From positions 406,107 through 470,106 of the forward strand of contig CACRXP010000116.1 of the NCBI GenBank assembly GCA_902702965.1: 64,000 bases of DNA. The letters run 5' to 3'. Position 1 is the first letter of the stretch. Each line of letters starts with the position of its first letter. Both the position numbers and the translations under genes were made by a program. Below the pieces are notes generated by a model. That model was not told the DNA's origin, did not search any database, and saw only the letters and a program-made list of their open reading frames with translations. Below are positions 40,815 to 52,306 of the stretch, piece after piece. This DNA is from Spirometra erinaceieuropaei. Lineage: Eukaryota; Platyhelminthes; Cestoda; Diphyllobothriidea; Diphyllobothriidae.

Positions 40815-41295
40815 CCGTCAGCTATCACGAGCATGTGTGGCCCCGTTGCGTCAGGGTCATTCGCCTTCGCAGCGAGCGGCCCCAGACGCGCTGACCTGCG
40901 GCCAGTCGAACGACCTTAATTCGGACGTACATGCGCCCACAGAGTCACAACTGCCCATGTGCAACTCGAACACGCTACCCCCTGAGAATGCAATAAAATC
41001 CACTTGGACACCACCCCTCAACAAATCAACACACATCATTTGGACACCACTTCAGTTTGCCCCACAAACCTACAAGACAGCTGCCACCACTGTCTCACGG
41101 GCTCTCAGACATGGCTGCACGCGGTTAACACCGGCCCCGGCTTCATCATCGGCCACTGCCACCTCAGAGCACAACCTAGGCCTCTGTATACAATAAACTC
41201 TTCAGTCTGGTGACTTCAGTCTTTTCCTACATCGAGGGATTTGGCCTGATGATTGTAGCGCTGTGAGTACTCTCTCACCGCTTGGCAGCTACAGT
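40815..41295 (+). mobile_element. Gyp-3 LTR plus leader, plus copy
   Basis: It aligns with the reverse complement of 15105-15612: GGTCATTCGCCTTCGCAGCG, CCACTGTCTCACGGGCTCTC, CGGCTTCATCATCGGCCACT and CAATAAACTCTTCAGT (AATAAA at 41192). CTGGTGAC at 41207 is a primer-site-like sequence, followed by the shared leader ATTTGGCCTGATGATTGTAG. A 119-codon frame across it has the low-complexity look of a translated LTR and is not a gene. Confidence 0.6.
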
Positions 41296-42389
41296 CCCTA
41301 TAAAAGTGGATATTTTATCAGCCATGGTATATCATTTGCAGCATATAGGGTCATGCAAGTCATTCTGATGGAGTGCCTACCTTTTGTCATTACTGTGATT
41401 CTCGTTAATATGTTCGTGTACGGACGCTGTACGCAAGTCCGTATGCTCTTCGACCATATGGGTGTAAAATGAGACCTGAAATTTCATGGGCTGAAGTCTC
41501 AATTAGCCTATATAATACTAGGCACTTCTCCTGTTCCGAATGTTGTCAACATGTCTGCATCCAAACCATCGTGACGTAGTTGAAGTAGGAGGCCTTGAAA
41601 AAGAGTGAGCTTAACCAAAACTTCTTTTTCATGTCTTACAACCGTTGGCTGAGTCAAATTACAAACACCCGGACAATGCTACCAGTCCCAGTGGCTCTTG
41701 TTGGATTTCCCTAGGTATTTTACGTGTAATGACCAAAATTCTTGCAGTTCCCATCCTCGAAATCAAGACCCTGCTGCCGAGCTAACGTGCCTTTACTACG
41801 TTCCACTCTGAATGATCTACAATATCTTTATTGCAAACGAACAAGGTAGGATGTTGCGGAATCCGCTTTTATTTTACCAATCTCAAAAACGTAGCCTATC
41901 GACCGTTGTAGCTCACTTGTCTCATCCTCTTGTCTTTCAGAACTGGAAATAAGATGAAGGAATACTCGATAACTCCCCCTCATATGCTACTTCAAATAAG
42001 ATGACCATATTTTCGGTAGTTTCAAGAGATGAGGGTTGTTCGAGCAAGGAAATCGTATATTACGCTCTTCTCTGGCGGCGTTGGGGTCCAAACACGTCAT
42101 TATAAAGTTTCCTAATCCAGCAGGTAACAAATCAACGTACACCAAACGGACAACCAGTAACTCATACTCGTTGGATTATTGGTGTAAGATTTACATGAAG
42201 AACAGATTCCGATCTTAAGTCCCGAATCTACGATCACCATACGTAATGACTACTAACAGTGCAGGACAGGAAATATGTGAAGCCGAAAATCTTAAGCATA
42301 CCCAGGAAAGCCCGTATCAGCATGTTTGTTCACTCGCCCTGGTATTCATTCCTTAGGTAAGAACTAAAATGACCGCTCCAATCTACACA
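41296..42389. other. No recognisable gene
   Basis: Short frames only. A hydrophobic run near 41380-41440 is not supported by any start or context. Confidence 0.5.
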
Positions 42390-45300
42390 GCTGTGTTCCA
42401 ATCCTGCCAGTCCTAAACAAGGGTTTTACACGCATTCGATCGACATCCAGGTGCCTCAAACAATATTGTAATGTCCTCGTGTCTTACCCGGCATGTCCCC
42501 GGTTCAGAAGTCTCCCACAGAGTTGTCTTTCAAATGGACACTAGTCAGCCCTCCTCACGACGTAGTCACAATATTGCAGCTAGAATTATTTCAACATGAC
42601 ACTGAAGCTCAGCATGTCAGTTAGATGCATAATATGAATTTCCAGGGTCCGCACGTGCTTATTTTGCCGCTAATATTATTTAGGGACCGCTTGCGCTACA
42701 GTAGTTTTCCTCCCGCGCCTGGCTTTTTTATTATGTTTAGATCTCCAGATCACAACTTAGTGCTTTGCAGATGGTAACCCTCCACATGCTGAGTCTCATG
42801 TCAGGGAGGATGCGAGTGTGATATCAGACTGAATGCTATAGTCTGTTAATTGCCCCGCCAGTATTAGTGATTAGGACCGCAGCCTCGTCGTCAATTTTGA
42901 TGGTGCGTGATATGGTGCTACTCGAGCAAGCAAAATGTTCTACCGTTGCCAGGGGATTATTATTAATAGTTACCGTGAGTTCGCTGTACTCGACACATGG
43001 TGCCGGTTGGTACGTGACAATCATTTTTTCCTGTCACCAGTTAGTTCAAATTTGGAACACTTGGGGCGAAAGGGTTCGGACCCCACTTTAAACTCGCTTC
43101 GTTCGTTATGCTCAACGCATAGCTGTGGATTAAGATGAGGTCATGCAACCTGACGCTGAAGTCGCTATAAAGGCTTGCACACAGCGGGTGTCACACACTT
43201 TCTTGTCGGTCAGATAGTTTATGCTGATTTCTGGTCGATCGGTAGTGGCCTTACTCCGAGTGCCTGTTACAACGCTGGACCTCTTGGGAGTGTCTGTACG
43301 TGCGCACCAGGGCTTTCTGGCGTTCGCCCACTCGCCTTTCCAACTGGCCAATCGGATTCAAGGCCGAATCAGACATACCCCTGGCTGAAGACGCGTCGAC
43401 GCATTCCCTGACTAACACTTGTGGTGCCATTCCCGGCGTCGGAGGCATTTTCCTCTGGCCTCCAGCTCCTTCCAGTCCCTTCTCCAGTTCTCCTGCAGGG
43501 AGTACGCAATCCTCCTAACTGTCGTCAATCTTCTGTTTCCAGTCGGGATCGACCCTGAAGGTCGTGGTAACCAGGGTCTCACCCTCGGCAAACACACAAC
43601 CTGCCTGGGGAGACTGATTGCAGAACCGCTTAGTCTCTCTTAAACGCCAGTAAAGTTGTCCAACCCAATCCTTCATCCCTAACTTCTGCTTTGGGAACCT
43701 TTGTGTTGTCGACCGGTTCCAACTTGACAATTCGTGACGCCTTGCAAACGGCAATCTCCCTTCTTCCCAATCTACGATATATTCAGGTTTTTGACCATGG
43801 GCAATTTTCCACCGGAAGTACAGTATACTTTGACATTTGCTTCCGCCATTCTTTCGGCCGCACAACTTACTCAGATAACCGAACGGCTCATGGCGATGCA
43901 CGGTTTTTCCGAGCCATCGCTTTCCGGTCTCTTAACTTCTTTGATTTCTTCTGCGTCTCCCCTCTCTCACATAAAGTCTGAGCTTGCGAAGCTTGCCGAA
44001 AATATAGCTTCGCTTCAAGAAGGTGCTGCCTACTCATCATCCCGGAGCCCGCCGAGATCTCCTACCGGACACGTCCAGTCTACACATTCAGCCCATTCCA
44101 CCACAATCGCCGCCTGCTGGTATCATTCCACTTTTGGTGCTAAAGGCCGTCGCTGTATCTCTCCCTGATCCTTCATCTCAAAACAAAGCAAACGGGTAAA
44201 ACGGGTCAGCACGAAGATCAGTGCGATCAATCTTTCTGGCAGCTCTAGCCCTGGTCGTACCTTTTAAGTCTGTGACAACCGGGATGGCATCCATTTCCTG
44301 GTCGACACTGATGCACACCTGAGTGTCATCCCTTACACAGCAGCCGACCGTCGGTGCCCCCAACCCTGGCCTCTTCCTTCAGGCCGTCAAAACTTAATCA
44401 ATTACCACTTCCGAGGCCTGCTCACACTTTCTGGACACCGGCCTACGGCGTCTTTTCACTTGGGTCTTCGCCTTTGCTGACATCCCCCCTGCCATTCTCC
44501 GTACAGACTTCTTTGCCGTCTTCGATCGTCAGGTTTATTGCCGTCAGTTCCGTCCACACGACAGACACACCAGCCTCACCGTCCGGGATATCCCTTTTTC
44601 TGACGCTCCCCGTCACCTCGCTCTCCTGGACCCTGAACACGAGCATCCATTTCGATAGCTTCCTGCCGAATGCCCTGGCCTCACCTGTCCTAATTCCAGC
44701 GTTTCTATCCCACCACACAACGTTGTTCACCACAAACGGACCATTCACCCTCCCGTGTTTTCTCGGCCCCACCGTCTCGCGCCCGCTCGACTGCCTGCCA
44801 CCAAGGCCGAGTTCGAGCCTACGCTTCAGACGGACATCATCTGGCAGTCTGAAAACCCGTGGGCCTCACCGCTCCACATAGTTCCCAAGGTCGCCACTGG
44901 TGACTAGCGCCCCTGCGATGACTACAGGGCCTTGAACAAGGTAACCATCACGGACCGCCACCATGTCCGGCATCTTCAGGATTTTGTCAGTGCCCTATTC
45001 GGCAAATCTATGTTCTCGAAGATCGACCCGGTCAGTGCCTTCGAACAGATTCCTATCGTCCCGGAAGACGTTTCAACGACGGCCGTCATGACTTCCTTTG
45101 GCTTCTTTGACTTCCTGTGCATGCTGTTTGCAGTCCTCAACGCCTCCCAGACCTTCCAGAGGTTCGTAAACAGAGTGCTTCTCAGACTACCGTTTACGCC
45201 TATATTGACGACCCTTTAGTAGCCAATTACACCGACGAAGAATACATGGAGCATCTTGCAACGATGTTCTACCGTCTTCAACAATTTAACGTTTTTTTTC

Positions 45301-45790
45301 AACCCATTCAAATGCGTCTTCGGTGTGTCCTCTCTTGGGTCCCTCCGACAGTTTGTTGACTTCAACGGCATCTATCCTCTCCTACCGAAGGTAGAGTCCA
45401 TGCATTATTTTTTTTATCTGCCTCTTACAAGCGTCAGCTGCAGCGGTTTCTGGGCATGGTGAATTTCTCTCGCCGTTTCATCTAGAACTATGTCGCCACC
45501 ATTCTACCACTTACGAGCCCCCTCTCGGACCCCGAAGGTTCGTTTGTGCTTTCCGCAGACCATCTTGCTGTTTCTGACAAGGTGAGGGCTGTCCTAGCCG
45601 ACACCACCCTCTTGGCGCATTTTGCTCCTGATGCTCTCATCTCCCTCATGATTGGCGCCCCTGATGTCACTGTCGGCGCGGTTCTCTGACAGCACCTTGC
45701 AGGTCACACCCAACCCTTAGCAGCTCCAGCAAGTTATCACCTGTCGAGACGCTCTATAGCACATTTGGATGGAAGTTTCTTGCTGTCTTC
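42390..45790 (+). repeat. Duplicated block, copy B (partner 9025-12180)
   Basis: Collinear with copy A from anonymous DNA through the RTE scrap and the Gyp-1 body. Copy B keeps about 250 bp between gag and protease that copy A lost, and continues through RNase H to about 46060. Confidence 0.8.
42836..43024 (-). pseudogene. RTE-type RT C-terminal scrap (copy B)
   Basis: Same scrap as 9490-9681: TINNNPLATVEHFACSSSTI and SRTIKIDDEAAVLITN. The IDDE block is better preserved here than in copy A. Confidence 0.55.
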
Positions 45791-46060
45791 CTTGCCGTGC
45801 GGCACTTCTGACACTTCCTTGAGGACAGGGACTTCAATGTTTTTTCGGATCACAAGCCTCATTTATTCGCTCTCAAGTCCATCTCCGACAAGCTCAACTC
45901 CGCGGAAATTCGTCAATTTAACTACATCTCGCAATTCACTTCAGACATCCGCCTTATTAGCGGGTCACGCAATGAGATGGCTGACGCCCTATCCAGTCCC
46001 TCCGTCGCACATCTTGAACCTTCTCCCGGAGTCAACCTAGTTGAGGTGGCTGCCGAATAA
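43797..46060 (+). pseudogene. Gyp-1 gag-pol pseudogene, copy B
   Basis: Gag starts at 43797 (MGNFPPEVQYTL). A zinc-knuckle-like region CWYHSTFGAKGRRCISP lies near 44115. The protease motif reads FLVDTDAHLSVIP, so the catalytic DTG has become DTD. The linker RLPATKAEFEPTL, a TAG at about 44905, then RT: DDYRALNKVTITDRHHVRHL, FSKIDPVSAFEQIPIV and YAYIDD near 45207 after the same frameshift as copy A. RNase H text DHKPHLFALKSISDKLN and ISGSRNEMADALSSPS is readable near 45850-46000. Integrase is absent. Confidence 0.85.
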
Positions 46061-46195
46061 AGCCGTTTTGATTCTCCCTCTGACAAGGACGCTTTCGGAC
46101 TCAAACTCCAGGACCTGGATGACCTGGGAGTCAAGCTACCGACAAGCTGCTATCCGATCGTTTCGTCTGGCCAGGGAGCCGCACTAATAGACGGA

Positions 46196-46613
46196 CAGGT
46201 ACGATGCTGCATGAATGGACATTGCACAGTCTTAGAAATCTCATAATTAGAAATTTCTTCAAAACCGAAAGGTGTTACTTCTTCGAGTGTAAAGTGTTAA
46301 GGCAATATGATTTGCTACCAAATGAGTAAGGGAAAGCATATTTTTGTGCACGTTTTCTATAAAATATATTTGGAGTTACAAGGGCACCAATAACCAGTGT
46401 GAGAAATGCAGGCTGTGTAATTAGTCATTTTTACCGAGTGCTTACAGAAGGTCACAAAGAAGTAAATTCAAAGCCAACACTCTGGCAACTCCGAAAAATT
46501 ATGGGATTATTCCGCATGATAATCAATACTACAATCCCACGTAAGATGGCCTTCCAAATCGAAAACTCGTTTCAAAATTTAGGCTAACATTCCATGAGAT
46601 CGGTCACTCACTG
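46196..46613 (+). mobile_element. Half of the TA foldback element
   Basis: GTACGATGCT.CATGAATGG ... GATCGGTCACTCACTG matches the reverse complement of 54461-54889, that is, one arm plus the central part of the element at 54459-55455. The end CACTG is followed by TA (46614-46615). The other arm is missing and the broken end abuts the Gyp-1 pol remnant. Confidence 0.8.
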
Positions 46614-46615
46614 TA

Positions 46616-47473
46616 CGCGAACGCAGTTTTCCCGCACTCCACAACACATGGACTCGACGATTACCCTTTCTGTCATCGACACCGCGTACGGTACGGGCAA
46701 ATTATATATTTTACAAGACTTAGTACCTAAATGAAAAACATTTACATCTAGATGATACAACAGACTTCACGTCTCGCTCACAGCGTATCTCGACCTTGAT
46801 CAGCTAGTAGGTTATTTGGCGTAGAGAAAGGGAAAGTAGAAATCGTAAGCGACAAGAACAAGGGAGGCTGAAATGGCCATTCCCGTAATTTTAGTCTACA
46901 GTCTCAAGCCAGCCACACTCCACTCTCCGGCCGGGAAAGCGAAAGGTCGCGGTCTGAGGTCTGTTATTTACGACGCTCTGTCACCTGAGCTATCAGCACA
47001 CGCTCCGTAGACTGCCATCAAGATATTTATTCAAAGTCACGCACGAGTTGGGGTTTTTAGTCTGGCCTGATTGTAGGACGGAAGACGGCGCACCACTTGC
47101 CTTACAGCTCCGGTCTAGGGCACTTGCGGACAGTCGTCAGGCCAGCACGAGTCTATTATCACTATAAACGAAATCACGCCCAAATCACCGTCCCGGTTCT
47201 CACTCTGCTGTTGAGCACACGATGAACGTCGTCGGTCAGCACAGTCGAAATGTCAGTTCAGCTATTATGGATGCATTACGGAGGATTACTCATTTACGCA
47301 GTAAGGTTTTTTGTGGAAGAATGTGTTTTTGTGGTTAAAGGGTGTTTTCTGCAAATGTGATGTGTCGAATGTAGTACATAGCGATATAGGTTCACATCGT
47401 CCGTCACCTATCATAGTCAATGGGATTAGGCATAGGCCTGGTCTTTGTATTTTATTGGAAGGCGGCTGATCGT
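46616..47473. other. No recognisable gene
   Basis: No gene is seen. 47160-47235 (CTATAAACGAAATCACGCCC ... GAACGTCGTC) resembles 6090-6160, an unnamed dispersed repeat. Confidence 0.5.
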
Positions 47474-47545
47474 GGCGCCATGGTGTAGTGGTTAGCACTC
47501 AGGACTCTGAATCCTGCGACCCGAGTTCGACTCTCGGTGGTGCCT
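47474..47545 (+). tRNA. tRNA-Gln (CTG anticodon)
   Basis: The cloverleaf is complete. The acceptor GGCGCCA/TGGTGCC has seven pairs with one G-T. The D arm is GTGTAGTGGTTAGCAC, the anticodon arm CAGGA-CTCTGAA-TCCTG is perfect with CTG in the loop, and the T arm is CCGAG-TTCGACT-CTCGG. The discriminator is T at 47545. The body strongly resembles eukaryotic tRNA-Gln (GGTGTAGTGGTTAGCACTC, GGACTCTGAATCC). TTTT at 47549-47552 is a Pol III terminator. No intron is present. This is the only tRNA-like sequence here without stem damage. Confidence 0.88.
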
Positions 47546-47639
47546 TGGTTTTCGCTTTCCGAGATTTATCACTTGGATTATGCGTGCATGTCATTTGTGA
47601 GTCGCTGTTGTCCAAACGCATGAATTGGAGTAGTTTCCT

Positions 47640-48322
47640 GAGAAAAATGAAATGCTCAGTAGATTAAGGGAATTGTATTGCTGACGTTTCGGAGAGCTTG
47701 GTCGGCTCTCCATGGTCAAAACGTTTAATGCAAAAATCGACCAGAATTTTTAATAAACGGTTGAATTAGTTGTACTTGAGCTGATTGATTTTTTTCTTCT
47801 TTTGCAGCCTTGGCCGCCTGACCGTCGTTTGTGAATGTTGGTGGCCTCCTGTGTTGTTTGTCGTCACCACAATTGGGGTCGGTTGCGTTTGTATCCCCGT
47901 TTTGGGTGAATTAGTCGACGGACCATGTTTGCTTGGTATTCTCAAGCTCCATGTGACCGTCTTGTCCTGGTCGTGGCATATATAGTGATGTAAGACTTCA
48001 TGGGCCGTAGGAATTCCTGCGTCCTTAAGGTTTAGATGCCTGTTAATGGAGTTGGCATCTGAGTACCAAGCCCTAAGTGAGAGACTTTCTGTCCTTGAGG
48101 TGCCCGACTTGAGGATCCTTGAAACTCAAAACAGTGGCCAGTTTCTCCGATGTGAGTCGCAAGCTGTGAGTTTGGGCCTAGTCTCTGAGTTGCCCGTTGG
48201 CTCATGTGCTCATGTAGGCGGGTCTGCAATTTCAGTCCGGTTTCCACAACGTAGTTGCAGTCTCCATCGTTACAACGCTTATTTAATTCCACAATTGGGG
48301 TAAATTTAGCTGCTAATAGCAA
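47640..48322 (-). mobile_element. Penelope-like element fragment (GIY-YIG and 3' end)
   Basis: The minus frame 48322-48032 encodes GIY-YIG text: NKRCNDGDCNYVVETGLKL then QTRLHEHMSQRATQRLG (the family signature Y.GETGR is changed to YVVETG) and LATHIGETGHCFEFQG. About 310 bp downstream on the same strand lies a hammerhead-like motif (47720-47683), as in the element at 4206-5600. The RT part is missing. Confidence 0.75.
47683..47720 (-). ncRNA. Hammerhead-like motif (degenerate core)
   Basis: On the minus strand: TTGACCA (core position, degraded from CTGATGA), T, a perfect 7-bp stem GGAGAGC/GCTCTCC with a 7-base loop, then GAAACGTCAG. The helix is strongest of all copies but the conserved core is lost, so cleavage is unlikely. 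Confidence 0.45.
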
Positions 48323-48329
48323 GCGAGCT

Positions 48330-49430
48330 CACCAATATCGACCACCTCATCCGTCTTCGCTCCAGAATACAAGCAGAACAGTACAACAGCTATCCGGCGG
48401 AAGAACGCTAACAGCCGAAACAATCCCACCCAAAGCTTACAAATAGGCGGGGCACGACTCGTGGAACGGCTTACGTACCTGTTCCAAGATATGTGGAAAC
48501 AGGGAAAAATCGCTCCAGAACTTCAAAAACCCCATCAACATTCACTAATACAATGATAAAGGGGAACGCCAACTTTACGATAAACACAAAAGTATTTTCT
48601 CTCTCAACTTTGCGGGCAAGGTCTCTACCCAAATCCTACTCAATCGCATGAGCAAGCATCTGGATCAGGGACTCTTTTCAGAAACATGGTGGAACCGTCG
48701 ACATGATTCTTGCAGTCGGCCACCTGCAAGAAAATTAGGGGAAACACAGACCAGCCCCCACACTACCGCCGTTGATCTGAGGAAGGCCTCCGACACCGTG
48801 AATAGCGATGGACTCTAGGGAATCACTCCGAAGCATGGATCTCCTGGAAAACCCACACAAGTGGTAAATGAACTACACGACGTGATGATGGCACGCCCTA
48901 CGGACAACGGGGCAGTCTCTGAAGCCTTCGCAATGTCGAATAGATTGAAGCAGGGTTGTGTATTCGTTCTCTCCCTCCTCCTCACTCTTATGTCCCCCGC
49001 TATGCAAGTGATCACCAAACATAAAGGGCGACTGAGAGTCAACGTCAACTACCCATCCGACGGGTAACTTCTCAGCATCCACGAATTCTCGTTCTCAGCT
49101 AATCATCACGACGGGAGACGACATTCGGCGGAGTTTCGACCTCTTTAAGTCCGGCTGCTCTAACTGCGGACTGGTCGTCAGCATGGAGAATGCAGTAGTC
49201 GTGCATCAAAAGGCGCCGTTTGACGTTTTGAGAGAACCAAGCATCAATGTCAACGGAACTCAGCCCATTTAGGCACCTGGGGTGTGCACTTTATAAAAAA
49301 AATAAAGATCGACGATAAACTGCAGGCCGGATGCGCAAAGTCAACCGGGAATTTGGTCGGCTACAACATCCCGTCTGCGACCGTCACGGCAGTAACCGCA
49401 ACGTCAAACTGATGCACCAAAAACAGCCGA
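48330..49430 (+). pseudogene. RTE-type reverse transcriptase remnant
   Basis: Text scattered over three frames: LNFAGKVSTQILLNRMSKHL, DQGLFSE, MILAVGHLQEN, AVDLRKASDTVNSDGL (the RT motif usually DLTKAFDTVNRDGL), VVNELHDVMMARPTDNGAVS, EAFAMSNRLKQGCVF (normally NGVKQGCVLAP), FKSGCSNCGLVVSMENAVVV and SINVNGTQP. The catalytic FADD is not visible. The order fits RTE ORFs. It is heavily decayed. Confidence 0.7.
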
Positions 49431-49689
49431 ACTATCAATGGATTTATTATTCGATTTGATTGCTTATTTGTTTACATTGTTATTGACATGGAGGGAGACA
49501 TGCAATCCCATTTTGTAAATTTATTTAGTTATATTTATCAAATTCAAGCATAAACTCACAAATGCAAAGTATGTTTTGGATGGTGGAATGTAGAACATAA
49601 AGGAAAACGCCCGTGTTAAATTACCCGATATAATTTTCTAGTCGAGATATTACTAATGTACTGTATTTCACCTGACTCACTTCGGCGGT

Positions 49690-49865
49690 TTAAGTGGGTT
49701 CGAATCCACGGCAGCGAGTACGAGACTTGATTTGGGGACATTGTAGCTCTGGCTAGAGCACGAATCTTGCACTTACTCTCGTGGATCCGAACTTCACCGA
49801 GCTCACCGACGTTTTCAGAGTTTGACCAAATGAGTTATACAAATCGACCAAAACACCTAGTAACG
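49690..49865 (+). repeat. Degenerate tRNA-derived repeat
   Basis: TGTAGCTCTGGCTAGAGCAC (A box), GTGGATCCGAACTTCACCGAG (decayed B box) and TTTTCAGAGTTTGACCAAATGA follow the order of the tRNA-derived repeat at 20260-20390. Another B-box-like GGGTTCGAATCCACG lies at 49697. Confidence 0.5.
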
Positions 49866-52290
49866 TTTTTATAAATCAGCCTTTCCTACTTTATCATCTT
49901 ACTCCTTTATCGATAGTCGTTTGCTAGTTTGTTGTCTTTTTTCGGTTCTGTTCTGCTTAAGGATGTGATTAAAATTATTTTTTTTGACAAAAATGGAGGA
50001 AACGGGCAAGCACAGTTTCATGGTGGGTTGCTTTACGTGCTTCCGATATACTAACCACTTAGTTCCCCATGTTCATATGTAAGAAGATATATCTGCTTGA
50101 CATGGCGGAAATTCTTGAAAGCAAAGTACGCGGGGGTCATGTCTGGGTCTTCCCTTGTTTGTGCAGAGGTCCCTGCTACTGCTGCTACTATTACCACTCC
50201 CATACTACTGATGCATCATGAATTCTCCCGCATATCGTATGCCAGAATTATTGCTTTCTCGTTCTAAGGTTACTTATTCCGATGTTTTATGTAAATGGTT
50301 TATATCTGTCTGCATTCCTATCCCATAAGCTCGTCTCTCATACTGCCTGTCACATAATTTTTATCGACTCCTGCTTCCGTCATCAGCCCATATTGGTCTC
50401 CGAAGAAAATCCAACTCTGTTAACTAGCAAACGACCACTGAAAGCACTTTCCGGCTACCTGTCCCTTCCTTTACCTGTTTCAATTGTGCATTCACTGATA
50501 ACATACACACATGTCCGGAAGATTGATCAAGCACTTGTAGCGTTCTCTGAAAAGGACCTACTATTAGCCTAACCTAGTGGGCGTTGAAGGCAAGGATGAC
50601 TGGTCACGCCGCCCGACCAAAGAGATAAGAAGTATCGCATTCATACAGACGCTATCGACTCCGAGCACTTCATGCGAGGGGAAAAATTGCTTAATATGTG
50701 TACCTAAGTGTGTCAAGTAGACCGTAAAAAAATGTAACGGAAGGTAAAACGGGACTATGCTGAAATGCGGGTGACGACAAAATGCATGTGTATGTTAATC
50801 CGTGGGGTCGCGAGCATATTTTTAAAGCGTCGCTTTCAGTCTGTACTACACAGGCAAACTGAATAAATTAGGGAATTCTATGTGATATTACACGCTGTAA
50901 GGGAGGGGGAGAGGGAGATAATGCTCGGAAGCGTAAGAGATGGAGATCAATACTTTCAGGAAATAAAAACTGGTGACGCAGGAGGATACAACAAAACTCG
51001 TTGGGATTAAAATAATCAAGACGTGTTATATGTAACAGTCTAACCGTATTGTCTTCTCTTCGTAACTTAACGATTGTATGCGTTTCTCCTTCCTTATTCT
51101 CCAACGCAACAAGGCAGCATGATGGCCTACAGATCGAAGAGAGGTTGTCCAAATCATTCATAGATACAGGCTTTTCCCTAAATTTTTTGTAGCAGTTGTA
51201 GGCATGGTCAAGCGAAACACATTAAAAGCTTTAAGGGTCTGTCAGAAGGCGATTCCGAACCTCAACGGAAAGAAGTATCGTTTTCGAATCGCCGTGCGTT
51301 CGCGCCTGGTTTAAATTTCTCTTACCTTCAAAAGGCCGGATTTTCTTGGCCTACTTTGTTTACGTAGACAGATGATATTCGGTTATTGATAACCTAAGTT
51401 AGGAAACCCTGATTTACTGCTTGATTTTTGAGCAATGGGAAATACAATCTTTCGAATTATTTTTCGTTGAGAAATGTTCCTTTTTACAGGTCGCTGAAAA
51501 ATCCCCACCCCCTTTTTATCTAGTTTCAATGTAACCGACAAAAGTGTGTTGCCAAAGTCAGTAGAATAGACTTGAAGCCGTAAGTAAGCTGCCTCAATAA
51601 TTTAAAATCATACTATTTAAGTATAGAAAGCAAATTCTTGTTGGCTATATCCTGGTTAAAATATTTCTAGAAAATATGGCCTTTCTTTAAAATTACTAGA
51701 ATACTCTTGCGCTAGCCACTACATACAGAAGATCAGTAAGCAAATAAAATCAGAATTCAACACGAAACCAGTATCGCAAACTACGGGGATTCTGAGCACA
51801 GACGTTTCTTCCCCAATTTATTAATTTATCGTTCGTGTCTGTGGCTGTGGTGATCAAGGAAGCCCCTGGCCGACCGCGCAGAAATGAGTAAAGCACGCAT
51901 AATATTAATCAAACTGTTTGGTGGAACCTGGGTTCAAGAGTTAGTTCTCATATAGTCGTAAGGGCTCTCATCCTATGTAAAAGACAGGTTCATAAGCATA
52001 GAAACAATCTTACCTGAATATTTATAAAGGCATATTAAACCGCCCCCATAACAGGGTGCTCTGCGTGGAGTTAGTTATATGTTATTGCATTCAGTCGTTT
52101 AAGAAAGGTTTCTTGCATCGTAAGCCTAAAAAATGCCAACTGGAAACGCTAGAAAGGAAGATATCAGGCCATTCTTGTTGGCAGGTCAGGTTGGAAGAAG
52201 TGGCCGTCTATCTTGTTTTTTATTGGTTAGTAATCTTGGTATTTTTCTGATAGGCTGACTTTTTGAGTTCACGCCCGTATATCAGGGGCC
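49866..52290. other. No recognisable gene; AT-rich anonymous DNA
   Basis: No family motif was found. Frames at 50282-50572 and 50868-51161 are under 100 codons with no domain. The stretch is upstream of the 616-codon gene and may hold its promoter or an untranslated exon; no specific signal is claimed. Confidence 0.5.
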
Positions 52291-52306
52291 GGCCTGTAGG
52301 AAGTAT

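Noticed and set aside
52056..52250. A 64-codon frame just upstream of the 616-codon gene as a first exon
   Set aside because: It is in a different frame, ends at TGA without a donor-like site in frame, and shows no domain. It was left out, although an untranslated exon remains possible.
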